From Salmonirosea aquatica (lineage in GTDB: Bacteria > Bacteroidota > Bacteroidia > Cytophagales > Spirosomataceae), in the NCBI RefSeq assembly GCF_009296315.1, contig NZ_WHLY01000002.1, positions 372,001 through 436,000 on the forward strand: a stretch of DNA of 64,000 bases. The letters run 5' to 3'. Below the pieces are notes generated by a model. That model saw nothing but the letters and a program-made list of their open reading frames with translations. It ran no database searches and was not told the DNA's origin. The position numbers were made by a program, and so were the translations under genes. Below, piece by piece: positions 9,188 to 18,140 of this stretch (position 1 is its first letter; every line of letters starts with the position of its first letter).

Positions 9188-9873
9188 TGGGTACCCTATC
9201 CGTTTTGTATGAGGACGAATACCTGGTTGCGATCAATAAGCCGCCGGGTCTGCTGGTACATCGCTCGCGCATTGCCCGCGATGCCACCGAATTTGCTATA
9301 CAACTCCTGCGTGACCAATTGGGCGAACGGGTATACCCGGCACATCGCCTCGATCGGAAGACGAGTGGTGTCCTGCTTTTCGCCCGGGATGAAATCACCA
9401 ACGTTTCCATGCAGAAGCAATTTGCCACGGGGGCGGTTCACAAAAGGTACCTCGCGGTGGTGCGGGGCTTTACGGAGGAATCTTTCGAGATCGACTACGC
9501 CCTTCGCCATGATGATACGGGGATATTACAGGATGCTTTTACCCAGGGTCGAACTTTAAAACGCACCGAGATTCCAATTCCGCAAGGTACCCATCCCACT
9601 TCACGGTATTCACTGTTAGAGCTCACTCCTACCACTGGCCGGATGCACCAGTTACGCAAACATATGGCGCATGTTTTTCACCCTATCATTGGCGACCGTC
9701 CCCATGGCTGCAACAAACAGAACCGCTTTTTCAAAGCCCATTTTGGTTTAAGCGAAATGCTCCTCCATGCCCTGGAACTCCGGTTCACTCACCCTATTTC
9801 GGGCCATGAGGTACAGATCCAAGCTCCCCTATCAGCAGAATTTGAGCGAATGCAGGTAGCGCTGGGGCTATGA
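9187..9873 (+). CDS. truC: tRNA pseudouridine synthase C (RluA family)
   Basis: Predicted to isomerise U65 of tRNA to pseudouridine. It is a 228-residue RluA-family enzyme without an S4 domain, with the catalytic Asp56 in PAHRLDRKTSGV, plus KRYLAVVRG and the TruC-like stretch GRMHQLRKHMAHVFHPIIGD. Homology to E. coli TruC is recalled from its very similar sequence around 'RKHQLRRHLAHLRHPIIGD'. The start ATG overlaps the lysA stop by one base. It converges with the ATP-grasp gene. Confidence 0.88.
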   Translation: MGTLSVLYEDEYLVAINKPPGLLVHRSRIARDATEFAIQLLRDQLGERVYPAHRLDRKTSGVLLFARDEITNVSMQKQFATGAVHKRYLAVVRGFTEESFEIDYALRHDDTGILQDAFTQGRTLKRTEIPIPQGTHPTSRYSLLELTPTTGRMHQLRKHMAHVFHPIIGDRPHGCNKQNRFFKAHFGLSEMLLHALELRFTHPISGHEVQIQAPLSAEFERMQVALGL

Positions 9874-9935
9874 TTTATAAGAATTAAATTACCCCTTGCA
9901 TTCACGCAAACTTGTACACTCCAATCAAAAAATCA

Positions 9936-9963
9936 GAGCCGAAGCGAATCATCACCCCGGCTC
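9936..9963 (-). terminator. hairpin terminator of the ATP-grasp gene
   Basis: The stem GAGCCG/CGGCTC is separated by a 16-nt loop. On the minus strand it is followed by TGATTTTTT, giving a rho-independent layout about 36 bp downstream of the ATP-grasp stop codon. It sits between two convergent genes. Confidence 0.5.
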
Positions 9964-9998
9964 AAAAAAACGGTCAACTTTTCACTAACACCTATCCA

Positions 9999-11438
9999 CT
10001 AATAAAGTACCCAGGTATCCTTTCCGCCGCCGCCCTGCGACGAATTGACCACGAGCGAACCTTTGCGCAGCGCCACGCGGGTAAGTCCACCAGGAATTAC
10101 GTGAATATCCTCACCATAGAGAATGTAGGGCCGTAAATCCACGTGCCGCCCCTCAGCGTGGTCCTCGATCATGCAAGGTACCCGCGAGAGTGAAATGGTA
10201 GGCTGCGCGATGTAGTTACGGGGGTTATCGCGGATTTTCTGGCGGAACAGTTCGTGCTCTTCAGGCGGGGCTTTGGGGCCGATCAGCATCCCGTAGCCGC
10301 CTGCTTCGTTGGCCTCCTTCACCACCAATTGCTCGATATTTTCCAACACATAGTCAAAATCCTCCTTTTCCCGGCAGATGTAGGTTTTCACATTGGGGAT
10401 AATAGCTTCCTCGCCCAGGTAGTACTCAATGATGCGGGGTACGTAGGCATAAATTACCTTATCGTCGGCCACGCCCGTACCGGGTGCGTTGGCCAGCGCT
10501 ACTTTTCCGTTTTTGAACACTTCGAAAATACCCGGAACACCCAGCATGGACTTGGGATTAAAAGCTAGGGGATCGAGAAAAGTATCGTCCAGGCGGCGAT
10601 AAATGACATCCACAATCTCAAAACCCTTGGTGGTACGCATCTTAACATAGCCATCCGAAACGACCAGATCACGAGCATCCACCAGTTCGACCCCCATCTG
10701 CTGGGCCAGGTAGGAATGCTCAAAATAGGCCGAATTATAGATGCCCGGCGTCAGCACGGCCACGGTCGGATTAGGTCGATCGCTAAGGTACTGGAGCATT
10801 TCGAGCAGTCGGGTTCCGTAGTCCGACACCGGCCGTACGCCCGTACTGGCCAGTACTTCGGGGAATATCTGCTTGGACAGTTCCCGATTTTCGAGCATGT
10901 ACGACACGCCCGACGGACAGCGCAGATTGTCTTCCAGCACCATGAAGGTACCATCCTCGCCCCGGATCAGGTCGGTGCCCGTGATATGACACCAGATGCC
11001 CTTCGGTGGCTTGATACCCATGCAGGCTCTTAAAAACGACTGACTGGATTCGATCAGGTCACGGGGCACAACGTCGTCGTTCAGAATTTTTTGATCATTG
11101 TACACATCATGAATGAACATGTTGAGCGCTTTGATGCGTTGCTTGAGTCCTTTTTCCAAATGCGCCCACTCGGCCCCGGTGATGATCCGCGGAATGATGT
11201 CGATGGGCATCGTACGCTCGGTTCCTTCTCCTTCAAAGTAAACATTAAAAGTAATTCCCATCGACAGCATGGAGTGCTCAGCAGCCTGTTGGCGACCGAG
11301 TAAATCCTGGCTGGTCAGACCCTCAAATTTGTTCTTCAAGATTTCGTAACCCCGGCGGATTTGTCCGTCGGAATTGAACATCTCATCATAAAAATTTTCA
11401 GTACTATAATCAGAAAAGGAAAATTTCATATTATTCAA
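9999..11438 (-). CDS. circularly permuted type 2 ATP-grasp protein
   Basis: A 479-residue protein of the circularly permuted ATP-grasp family (DUF404/DUF407-type), predicted carboxylate-amine ligases of unknown substrate. Recognisable stretches are TFNVYFEGEGTERTMPIDIIPR near the N-terminus, FMVLEDNLRCPSGVSYMLENR in the middle, VVKEANEAGGYGMLIG, and RPYILYGEDIHVIPGGLTRVA at the C-terminus. In many genomes this protein is followed by an alpha-E protein and a transglutaminase-like protein. Neither is next to it here. A second ATG three codons in (MKFSF) is an equally possible start. Confidence 0.88.
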   Translation of the reverse strand: MNNMKFSFSDYSTENFYDEMFNSDGQIRRGYEILKNKFEGLTSQDLLGRQQAAEHSMLSMGITFNVYFEGEGTERTMPIDIIPRIITGAEWAHLEKGLKQRIKALNMFIHDVYNDQKILNDDVVPRDLIESSQSFLRACMGIKPPKGIWCHITGTDLIRGEDGTFMVLEDNLRCPSGVSYMLENRELSKQIFPEVLASTGVRPVSDYGTRLLEMLQYLSDRPNPTVAVLTPGIYNSAYFEHSYLAQQMGVELVDARDLVVSDGYVKMRTTKGFEIVDVIYRRLDDTFLDPLAFNPKSMLGVPGIFEVFKNGKVALANAPGTGVADDKVIYAYVPRIIEYYLGEEAIIPNVKTYICREKEDFDYVLENIEQLVVKEANEAGGYGMLIGPKAPPEEHELFRQKIRDNPRNYIAQPTISLSRVPCMIEDHAEGRHVDLRPYILYGEDIHVIPGGLTRVALRKGSLVVNSSQGGGGKDTWVLY

Positions 11439-11684
11439 AATAAGGTTGGTTATTTAACCGGTTTCGCCAAACAATTTAGAGCAAGCCTTCGGAATTACCA
11501 AATTCTTAAAAAAATGTCAAATGAGACTTTTCTCTCCGGGTTGTCTACCGGTAGGTAATATACTGGCAATGAGCCGGGCGGGATTCAGTCAAAGTTGCAC
11601 TTATTTTTCATAACTGTTCATTTATTACGACTTTTGACTTTCTCTCTGCGCTAATTTTCCGCAGCGGTACGTTTAGCTGATAAC

Positions 11685-13241
11685 ATGACCCGACTTTTAC
11701 TCCCGGTTTCTTTCATGGTGTTCCTTCTGGGAGCGCCCGTCTGCTCCCAGCATCTGCCCGGCGTGGCCATGGGGAATTACGCCGGCACGCAGGCGCTATA
11801 CCACAATCCGGCTTTCGTCGCCGACTCCCGGTACAGTGTTCACGCCAATCTGGTGGGAGCACAAATGTACCTGGCCAATAACCACATCAAGTACGATGTA
11901 CCCTACTCTTTCCTGAGCCTGCTTACCAATACGGTCCCGAACCGCTACCGCAACGAAAAAGGGGCAATTATTTTGCCCCGCACGGATCTCGAACAAAAAC
12001 TGAATGGACGTCCCAAGCACCTTAATCTGGGCTTAGAAGCCCGGGGCCCCTCCCTGATGGTTTCTTTGCTCGACGGCAAGGTAGGTTTCGGCCTGAGTTC
12101 CCGGCTACGTACCGTCCTGAATCTCACGCAAACCACTGAGCCGATAGCCCGAGCCCTGCGCGGCAGGGGCAAAGGAGAGGATATCCAGCGTCAACTCTTC
12201 GAAAACCAGTCAAGTACCCTGCATATCAATGGTTTGGGTGAAGTAGCTTTAACGCTGGGTGGCGTGTTGATGGATAATGAAACCGATTTTTTCAAGGTAG
12301 GTATCACCGCTAAGCGGCTGATCGGCCTATATAATGCCCATATCCTAGTCGACGACGGCTCCTTCTCCATTCTACCCGATGCCAACTATGCCAACGAAAA
12401 AGAGTTGATCCGCCTACCGTCGATCAGTACCCGCTATGGATATACCACCGACCGGGCCTTTAAGGACATCCGTCCTACCCCCGCCTGGTTGCTGGGCAAT
12501 GCCCCGGCGGGCAGCGGATGGGGGTTCGATCTGGGTATGGTGTATGAGTATCGGCCGAGCATACAACGGTACACGTATACGGAGAGAGGCGTGCGCCGGC
12601 GCGACGGAAGCAAGAACAAGTACCTCTACCGCCTGTCGGTCGCGCTAACCGATGTGGGAAGTGTCCGCTTTAAGAATCCAAATTATGTCAGTGCCTTTCA
12701 GGCTGATACGTCCAACCGTACCCTACGGTACGCCCGCTTTCAGAAACTGAAAGGTACCGAAGGCTTCTTCAATGCCGTGAACCAGTCCCTGGGGGTCGAT
12801 CCCAACGCTCGCACCACGTCCTTTCGTTCGGTCTTGCCAATGGCCTTGCAGACCAGTCTGGACTACCAGATCCAACCCAATGTGTACGTGAACGCGCTTT
12901 GGGTGCAGAATCTGGTTTCGGCCAAAGCTTTCGGCATGAAAGGCGAGTCGGTGCTGGCCATCACGCCGCGCTACGAACACCGCTGGTACGAAGTATCGGT
13001 ACCCCTATCGGTGATGAACCGGTACGGCTCGCTGGGAATTGGCCTGGCTGGCCGCGTAGGACCCGTATGGTTCGGCACCGATCACCTCACGGGGCTACTC
13101 AACATTGGCAAGCCCAAAACCTTCAACCTGTACGCAGGCGTGTCGGCGGGGCTATTCCGCAGGCCGCCCCGCTCGCCCAATGCCTGTTTCCTGCCCGACG
13201 GCGAAACGTTCTGGCAGCGACTGTTTCGGAAGCGATATTAA
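11685..13241 (+). CDS. DUF5723 family outer-membrane beta-barrel-like protein
   Basis: A 518-residue exported protein with a signal peptide (residues 1-21, ending VCSQ). The early segment with YHNPAFVADSRY and the repeated amphipathic strands fit the DUF5723 family of Bacteroidota surface proteins, whose function is unknown. The composition (many Tyr, Gly, Arg and aromatic strand ends) suggests an outer-membrane barrel. It stands alone, with a hairpin at its 3' end that also serves the convergent rhlE gene. Confidence 0.75.
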   Translation: MTRLLLPVSFMVFLLGAPVCSQHLPGVAMGNYAGTQALYHNPAFVADSRYSVHANLVGAQMYLANNHIKYDVPYSFLSLLTNTVPNRYRNEKGAIILPRTDLEQKLNGRPKHLNLGLEARGPSLMVSLLDGKVGFGLSSRLRTVLNLTQTTEPIARALRGRGKGEDIQRQLFENQSSTLHINGLGEVALTLGGVLMDNETDFFKVGITAKRLIGLYNAHILVDDGSFSILPDANYANEKELIRLPSISTRYGYTTDRAFKDIRPTPAWLLGNAPAGSGWGFDLGMVYEYRPSIQRYTYTERGVRRRDGSKNKYLYRLSVALTDVGSVRFKNPNYVSAFQADTSNRTLRYARFQKLKGTEGFFNAVNQSLGVDPNARTTSFRSVLPMALQTSLDYQIQPNVYVNALWVQNLVSAKAFGMKGESVLAITPRYEHRWYEVSVPLSVMNRYGSLGIGLAGRVGPVWFGTDHLTGLLNIGKPKTFNLYAGVSAGLFRRPPRSPNACFLPDGETFWQRLFRKRY

Positions 13242-13246
13242 AGGTA

Positions 13247-13288
13247 AAGTTCCTGATCTGGCATCCTTACAGATCAAACCAGGAACTT
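13247..13288. terminator. hairpin between convergent DUF5723 and rhlE genes
   Basis: The outer arms AAGTTCCTG (13247-13255) and CAGGAACTT (13280-13288) are perfectly complementary, and the inner arms GATCTG and CAGATC extend the structure. It lies between two converging stop codons and probably terminates both transcripts. No clear T tract was seen. Confidence 0.6.
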
Positions 13289-13298
13289 GAAGGTACCC

Positions 13299-14552
13299 CT
13301 ATCCTCTTTCGTACCGCGACTTACTTTGCCAATTGCGCTTGGACTTTTCGGGTGAAGGCTTCCGGCGGTCGGGTCGGGGGCCACGCTGCTGCTTGGGGGC
13401 AGGCTCGGGATTATGATCCATCAAAGGGTAAGGATGCCCGTCGATAACCGGAATTTTTTTACCGATCAATTTTTCAATTCCTTTTAAATCCGTTTTTTCC
13501 TCGGCATCACAAAACGACAGGGCTGTGCCGTTCGCACCAGCCCGACCGGTACGCCCGATGCGGTGGACGTACGTTTCGGCGATGTTGGGAATTTCGAAAT
13601 TGATTACGTACTCAAGATCATCCACGTCGATTCCCCGCGCAGCGATATCCGTAGCTACCAGCACCCGTGTAGTTTGCGCCTTGAAATTGGCCAGCGCACG
13701 CTGCCGGGCATTTTGGGCTTTGTTGCCGTGGATTGCCTCGGCTTTTATGTCATGCTTCACCAGCATCTTCACTACTTTATCCGCTCCGTGCTTCGTGCGG
13801 GTAAAAACCAGGGCGGTCTTGATTTTAGGATCATTCAGCACATGCAGCAGCAGGGCGTTTTTATTTCCTTTATCCACAAAATACAGAAACTGACTCACCG
13901 TATCGGCTGTGGAAGATACCGGCGTCACCTCTACCTTACTCGGATTTTGCAGGATCGAGTCGGCTAGTTTGACGATCTCGGGGGGCATCGTGGCGGAGAA
14001 AAAGAGCGACTGCCGCTTGCGGGGCAATACGGCCAGAAGTTTTTTGACATCATGAATAAAACCCATGTCCAGCATGCGGTCGGCTTCGTCCAGCACAAAG
14101 ATTTCAACGTCCTTTAACGAAACAAAACCCTGGTTCATCAAATCCAGCAGCCGACCTGGCGTCGCTACGAGGATATCCACCCCGCGTTGCAACGCTTTGG
14201 TCTGGGGAGTCTGTCCGACTCCTCCAAAAATGACCGCGCACGTAAGCCCGGTATGCCGACCGTAGGCTTTGAAGCTTTCTTCGATCTGGATCGCGAGCTC
14301 GCGGGTAGGCGTCACGATCAGGCTCCTGATCTTTTTCCGGCGGTCAAAAGGCTTATCGTGGTTCAGTAATTGTAGAATGGGGATGGCAAAGGCGGCGGTT
14401 TTTCCAGTACCCGTCTGGGCGCAACCCAGGAGGTCGTTTCCCCGTAATACCAACGGAATAGCCTGGGCTTGAATGGGGGTAGGGGTAGTATAGCCTTCTT
14501 CCTGGACGGCTTTGAGAAGCGGAGCTTCGAGATTTAATGATTCAAACGACAT
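13299..14552 (-). CDS. rhlE: DEAD-box RNA helicase, RhlE type
   Basis: ATP-dependent RNA helicase of the RhlE group, likely acting in ribosome assembly and RNA turnover at low temperature. The start is placed at the ATG giving MSFESLNLE, where the family begins; the frame is open 49 codons further upstream. All motifs are present: Q motif with [10 protein letters not shown], Walker A AQTGTGKT (45-52), [31 protein letters not shown] and [11 protein letters not shown] basic, disordered tail of about 40 residues ([14 protein letters not shown]) ends the 417-residue protein, as is common for RhlE. Confidence 0.92.
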   Translation of the reverse strand: MSFESLNLEAPLLKAVQEEGYTTPTPIQAQAIPLVLRGNDLLGCAQTGTGKTAAFAIPILQLLNHDKPFDRRKKIRSLIVTPTRELAIQIEESFKAYGRHTGLTCAVIFGGVGQTPQTKALQRGVDILVATPGRLLDLMNQGFVSLKDVEIFVLDEADRMLDMGFIHDVKKLLAVLPRKRQSLFFSATMPPEIVKLADSILQNPSKVEVTPVSSTADTVSQFLYFVDKGNKNALLLHVLNDPKIKTALVFTRTKHGADKVVKMLVKHDIKAEAIHGNKAQNARQRALANFKAQTTRVLVATDIAARGIDVDDLEYVINFEIPNIAETYVHRIGRTGRAGANGTALSFCDAEEKTDLKGIEKLIGKKIPVIDGHPYPLMDHNPEPAPKQQRGPRPDRRKPSPEKSKRNWQSKSRYERG

Positions 14553-14811
14553 GCAATACAAGTTTAATAAAAAAGGCCTGAAGGGCGGAATTGCCCCAGG
14601 CCCGAACAAAGTAGGGCGCAAGATACGGCTTAATTGCGGAAAAATTTCGGATGGGTTGGTTTTGAGGCGAGTGTGCCACAAACTACCCTGGTAAACCAAA
14701 CCCCTCGATTCAACGTTTATTTAGGCAGGTAATAGCTTCTTCGGACTGGTTCTCCGAGCCCTTGATTGTACTAAGAACCACCAATTGATCAACTAAATTC
14801 AAAAAGTACCC

Positions 14812-15303
14812 ATGAAAACACTGCGAATGCTTACCCTATTCAGTACCTTTTTCGGAATTTTCTCCTGTACTCAGGCGCAGAAAAAAACGGATGAAGCCGA
14901 CGCCCAGCCCCGCCAGGTTCAGAAAACGGACGCTGAATGGAAAAAAGAACTGACTCCCGAGCAATATAATGTTCTCCGCAAGGAAGGTACCGAGCGGCCT
15001 TTTTCCAGCCCGCTCAATGCCAATAAAAAAAAGGGAATCTATGTGTGCGCCGCCTGCCAAACACCGCTGTTTAGCTCGGAAGCCAAATTTGAGTCCGGTA
15101 CCGGCTGGCCTAGCTTTTATAAACCACTCTATGCCAAGAATGTAGACGAGAAAACCGACCGTTCGCTCGGGATGGCGCGTACTGAAGTACTGTGTCATGT
15201 CTGCGGCGGACACCTGGGCCACGTATTCGACGATGGTCCTAAACCGACTGGACTGCGCTACTGCATGAATGGAGTGGCCCTAAACTTTAAGCCGAAAGAA
15301 TAA
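14812..15303 (+). CDS. msrB: peptide-methionine (R)-S-oxide reductase, lipoprotein form
   Basis: Reduces the R epimer of methionine sulfoxide in proteins. The 163-residue protein begins with a lipoprotein signal peptide with lipobox Cys19 (GIFSC), so it is probably anchored in the envelope rather than cytosolic. Zinc-site cysteines are C79/C82 and C128/C131. [18 protein letters not shown] and the catalytic Cys151 in RYCMN are all present. There is no fused MsrA domain. A strong hairpin follows the stop codon, so it is monocistronic. Confidence 0.93.
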   Translation: MKTLRMLTLFSTFFGIFSCTQAQKKTDEADAQPRQVQKTDAEWKKELTPEQYNVLRKEGTERPFSSPLNANKKKGIYVCAACQTPLFSSEAKFESGTGWPSFYKPLYAKNVDEKTDRSLGMARTEVLCHVCGGHLGHVFDDGPKPTGLRYCMNGVALNFKPKE

Positions 15304-15332
15304 AGCCCGGCCATAAGAATAATCCCAGGCTT

Positions 15333-15368
15333 CGAAAGCCGGACGTACCTACATTCGTCCGGCTTTCG
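15333..15368 (+). terminator. strong hairpin terminator of msrB
   Basis: A perfect 13-bp stem, CGAAAGCCGGACG (15333-15345) and CGTCCGGCTTTCG (15356-15368), with a 10-nt loop, followed by TTATATTT. It lies 30 bp after the msrB stop, and the T-rich tail runs into the -7 box of the next gene. Confidence 0.8.
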
Positions 15369-15369
15369 T

Positions 15370-15377
15370 TATATTTG
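15370..15377 (+). promoter_or_regulatory. -7 box TATATTTG upstream of the PBP1A gene
   Basis: TATATTTG matches the Bacteroidota consensus TAnnTTTG. Transcription would begin near 15384, which excludes the in-frame ATG at 15385 as a normally led start and supports the ATG at 15442. A clear -33 TTG is missing; the msrB terminator hairpin occupies that place. Confidence 0.5.
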
Positions 15378-15441
15378 GCCCTGCATGGACTGTGGCGCCC
15401 ACCAGGCCCCATCCGCCGGGCTACGACGAAACAACCCCTAT

Positions 15442-18009
15442 ATGGAAGCTATCAAGGCTTTTTTCAATAAAATCAACCACGCATACCAGCTCGCGGGGAA
15501 CCGACTGACCGAGTATCTCCGGGCCGCTTTTTACTCGCTCTCCGTCAAGCTGTTTGGCCAGCCACGTACCGATTCCTTCCTGACAGCTATCCGCACCCGT
15601 TATCGGTCCGTTCACAACTACTTTTCCAGCTATATCGACCGGCACTCGGCTTATTATAAGCCCATTGCGATACTTTGGAAAACCGCAGTCTGGGGCTTTC
15701 TGGCCGTTGTTTTTTACATTTTTTGCGTCGAAACCAACTTCTTGTGGCTGATGGGCAGCATGCCCAGTGTGGAGGACCTGCAGAACCCCAAGATATCCCA
15801 GTCGTCGGAAATTTATACTGCCGATGGCGTGATGATCGGCAAGTTTTATACCGAAAACCGGACGCCCGTACCCTATGACAAAATCTCCCCCAACCTGGTC
15901 AACGCCCTGATTGCGACCGAGGACGCACGGTTTTATGACCACTCAGGCATCGACCTGCGCGCCATGGCGGGGGTAGCAGCGGGTATCCTCACCGGCGAAA
16001 CCGACCGGGGCGGTGGTAGCACCGTTACGCAGCAGCTGGCGAAGAAACTCTTCAAGACCCGCCGCCGCTCGGCCCGGGGACTACTAAGTGCCATTCCAGG
16101 CGTCAGTACGTTAGTGTATAAAACCAAGGAATGGCTAACAGCTATCAAACTGGAGCGCAATTTCACGAAGGAAGAAATTCTGACGATGTATTTCAATACG
16201 GTAGACTACGGCAACAATACGTACGGAATCAATACCGCTACGCAGTCGTATTACAGCAAATCGCCCGATAGCCTCAATGTGCAGGAAGCGGCCGTGCTGG
16301 TGGGTCTGCAAAAAGCTACCACCACCTACAATCCCATTCGCAACAAAGAGCGTTCGCTCGAGCGCCGCAATGTGGTGCTAGCGCAGATGGCCAAATACAA
16401 CTTCCTCACTGAGGCTGAGGCCGACTCCATTAGCAAACTGCCGATTGAGCTGAAACTGAAATTTGAAACGCCCTACGACGGCAACGCCAATTACTTCAAG
16501 AATGCGGTGGTGGACTACGTCAAAAAATGGGGCGACGAAAACGGCTATGATCTCTACACCGACGGCCTGAAAATCTACACGACGATCGATTCCAGAATGC
16601 AGGAATACGCCGAACGTTCGCTGGAGGAAAAAATGAAAAAACTACAGGAAACCTTCGAAAGCCATTGGGGAAAACAGAATCCCTGGCGCGATGAAAACGG
16701 CAAGGAGATTCCCAACTTCCTGGAAGATGTCATCAAGCGTACAAGCCGCTACAAGTCGTTGGCTACCCGGTTCCCTAATCAGCCGGACTCCGTGGACTTC
16801 TATCTGAATAAAAGAGACACCATGACAGTCTACGACTGGAAAACGGGTGGCGCGATGGTCAAATACTGGAGTTCCATGGATTCGCTGAATTACTACAAGC
16901 GGATCATGCGGGCGGGCATGATGGCCATGCACCCCCAAACCGGCCAGATCAAGGCCTGGGTGGGGGGCCTGGATTATAATTTCTTCAAGTACGACCACGT
17001 GAAGCAGGCCAAGCGCCAACCCGGCTCCACGTTCAAGCCTTTTGTGTACACAGCGGCCATTGACGACACGACCTATGACATGACTCCCTGCGACCGGATT
17101 GTGGACAAACCCTACACGAAGGAAGTCCTGATCGACGGCAAAATGCAGAACTGGTCGCCCAAAAACTCCACGGGCTATTTTACCTATGCCAATATGACCC
17201 TACGCCGGGCTCTGGCGCAGTCGGTCAATTCCATTACGGTACAACTCACCGAAAAGGTAGGTCCCAAGGATGTGGTACGTTATGCCAAGAAAATGGGGAT
17301 AAGTACCCCCCTGCGGGCCGAAATGGGCATCGGGCTGGGCATATTCGACGTGTCGCTCTACGATATGGTGGCGGCCTACTGCGTATTTGTCAACTCGGGT
17401 ACCTATACTACACCCGTACTGGTGACCCGCATCGAAGACCAGCGCGGCAATGTTATCGAGGAATTTGTGCCCGAGCGGCACCAGGCCATCCGGCCCGAGT
17501 CCGCTTTCCTGATGCGGCACATGCTCAAGGGCGGCATCGAAGAACCGGGGGGTACCTCGCGGGCTTTGTATAACTTTCAGGTAGGGCTAAACCAGCGCAA
17601 CGAAATCGGCGGCAAAACCGGCACCACCTCCAACAACTCCGACGGCTGGTACATGTGCATCACCCGCGACCTGGTGCTGGGTGCCTGGGTGGGCGGCGAC
17701 GACCGCTCGATCCACTTCCGCAGTACCGATCTGGGGCAGGGCTCGCGCATGGCGCTCCCGCTGGTGGGTAGCTTCCTGGAAAAGGTTTATAAGGACAAAT
17801 CCGTGGGCGTGGAACCGGGGCCCTTTACCCCGCCCTTGGTCAAAATCGATAAGGAATACCAATGTACCTATGTCGTTGAGGAAGCGGACACGCTGGAATT
17901 TGAACCCGAAGAAGATGTTTTTCTACCCGATGAGGTAGGTGCGCCCATTGGACCACCGCCGCCGCCGCCACCTTTGCCCGCTACGGATACCACCAAAAAA
18001 AATCAATAG
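15442..18009 (+). CDS. mrcA: bifunctional class A penicillin-binding protein 1A
   Basis: Polymerises and cross-links peptidoglycan outside the inner membrane. The 855-residue protein has a cytoplasmic N-terminus, one transmembrane helix (about residues 74-95), a GT51 glycosyltransferase domain with EDARFYDHSGID and GGSTVTQQLAKKLF, and a transpeptidase domain with the SxxK serine in QPGSTFKPF, SxN in QSVNSIT, and KTGTTSN. The C-terminus ends in a run of prolines. A leader from 15385 would add 19 residues but starts at the predicted transcript end. It is followed by two hairpin terminators. Confidence 0.9.
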   Translation: MEAIKAFFNKINHAYQLAGNRLTEYLRAAFYSLSVKLFGQPRTDSFLTAIRTRYRSVHNYFSSYIDRHSAYYKPIAILWKTAVWGFLAVVFYIFCVETNFLWLMGSMPSVEDLQNPKISQSSEIYTADGVMIGKFYTENRTPVPYDKISPNLVNALIATEDARFYDHSGIDLRAMAGVAAGILTGETDRGGGSTVTQQLAKKLFKTRRRSARGLLSAIPGVSTLVYKTKEWLTAIKLERNFTKEEILTMYFNTVDYGNNTYGINTATQSYYSKSPDSLNVQEAAVLVGLQKATTTYNPIRNKERSLERRNVVLAQMAKYNFLTEAEADSISKLPIELKLKFETPYDGNANYFKNAVVDYVKKWGDENGYDLYTDGLKIYTTIDSRMQEYAERSLEEKMKKLQETFESHWGKQNPWRDENGKEIPNFLEDVIKRTSRYKSLATRFPNQPDSVDFYLNKRDTMTVYDWKTGGAMVKYWSSMDSLNYYKRIMRAGMMAMHPQTGQIKAWVGGLDYNFFKYDHVKQAKRQPGSTFKPFVYTAAIDDTTYDMTPCDRIVDKPYTKEVLIDGKMQNWSPKNSTGYFTYANMTLRRALAQSVNSITVQLTEKVGPKDVVRYAKKMGISTPLRAEMGIGLGIFDVSLYDMVAAYCVFVNSGTYTTPVLVTRIEDQRGNVIEEFVPERHQAIRPESAFLMRHMLKGGIEEPGGTSRALYNFQVGLNQRNEIGGKTGTTSNNSDGWYMCITRDLVLGAWVGGDDRSIHFRSTDLGQGSRMALPLVGSFLEKVYKDKSVGVEPGPFTPPLVKIDKEYQCTYVVEEADTLEFEPEEDVFLPDEVGAPIGPPPPPPPLPATDTTKKNQ

Positions 18010-18052
18010 TATCCTTCCCTTTCTCGTCATTGGATACGAGGCAGAATGGATT

Positions 18053-18098
18053 TTTTCAAGCGGATGGCGCGTCTTTTCAAACGCCACCCGCTTGAAAA
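18053..18098 (+). terminator. long hairpin downstream of the PBP1A gene
   Basis: Arms of 17 nt (18053-18069 and 18082-18098) are complementary except for one position: TTTTCAAGCGG... pairs with ...CCGCTTGAAAA. A second terminator follows at once, so this may be the first of a tandem pair. Confidence 0.65.
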
Positions 18099-18100
18099 GC

Positions 18101-18128
18101 AGTAGGGCTACACGCTTCCCTACTTTTT
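18101..18128 (+). terminator. rho-independent terminator downstream of the PBP1A gene
   Basis: The stem AGTAGGG/CCCTACT with a 10-nt loop is followed directly by TTTT. It ends 12 bp before the start of the next gene. Confidence 0.7.
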
Positions 18129-18140
18129 AGAGCGTTATTC

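Noticed and set aside
15385-15441. ATG at 15385 as start of the PBP1A gene
   Set aside because: It lies one base after the predicted transcript start of the TATATTTG promoter and adds unconserved residues; 15442 fits the family.
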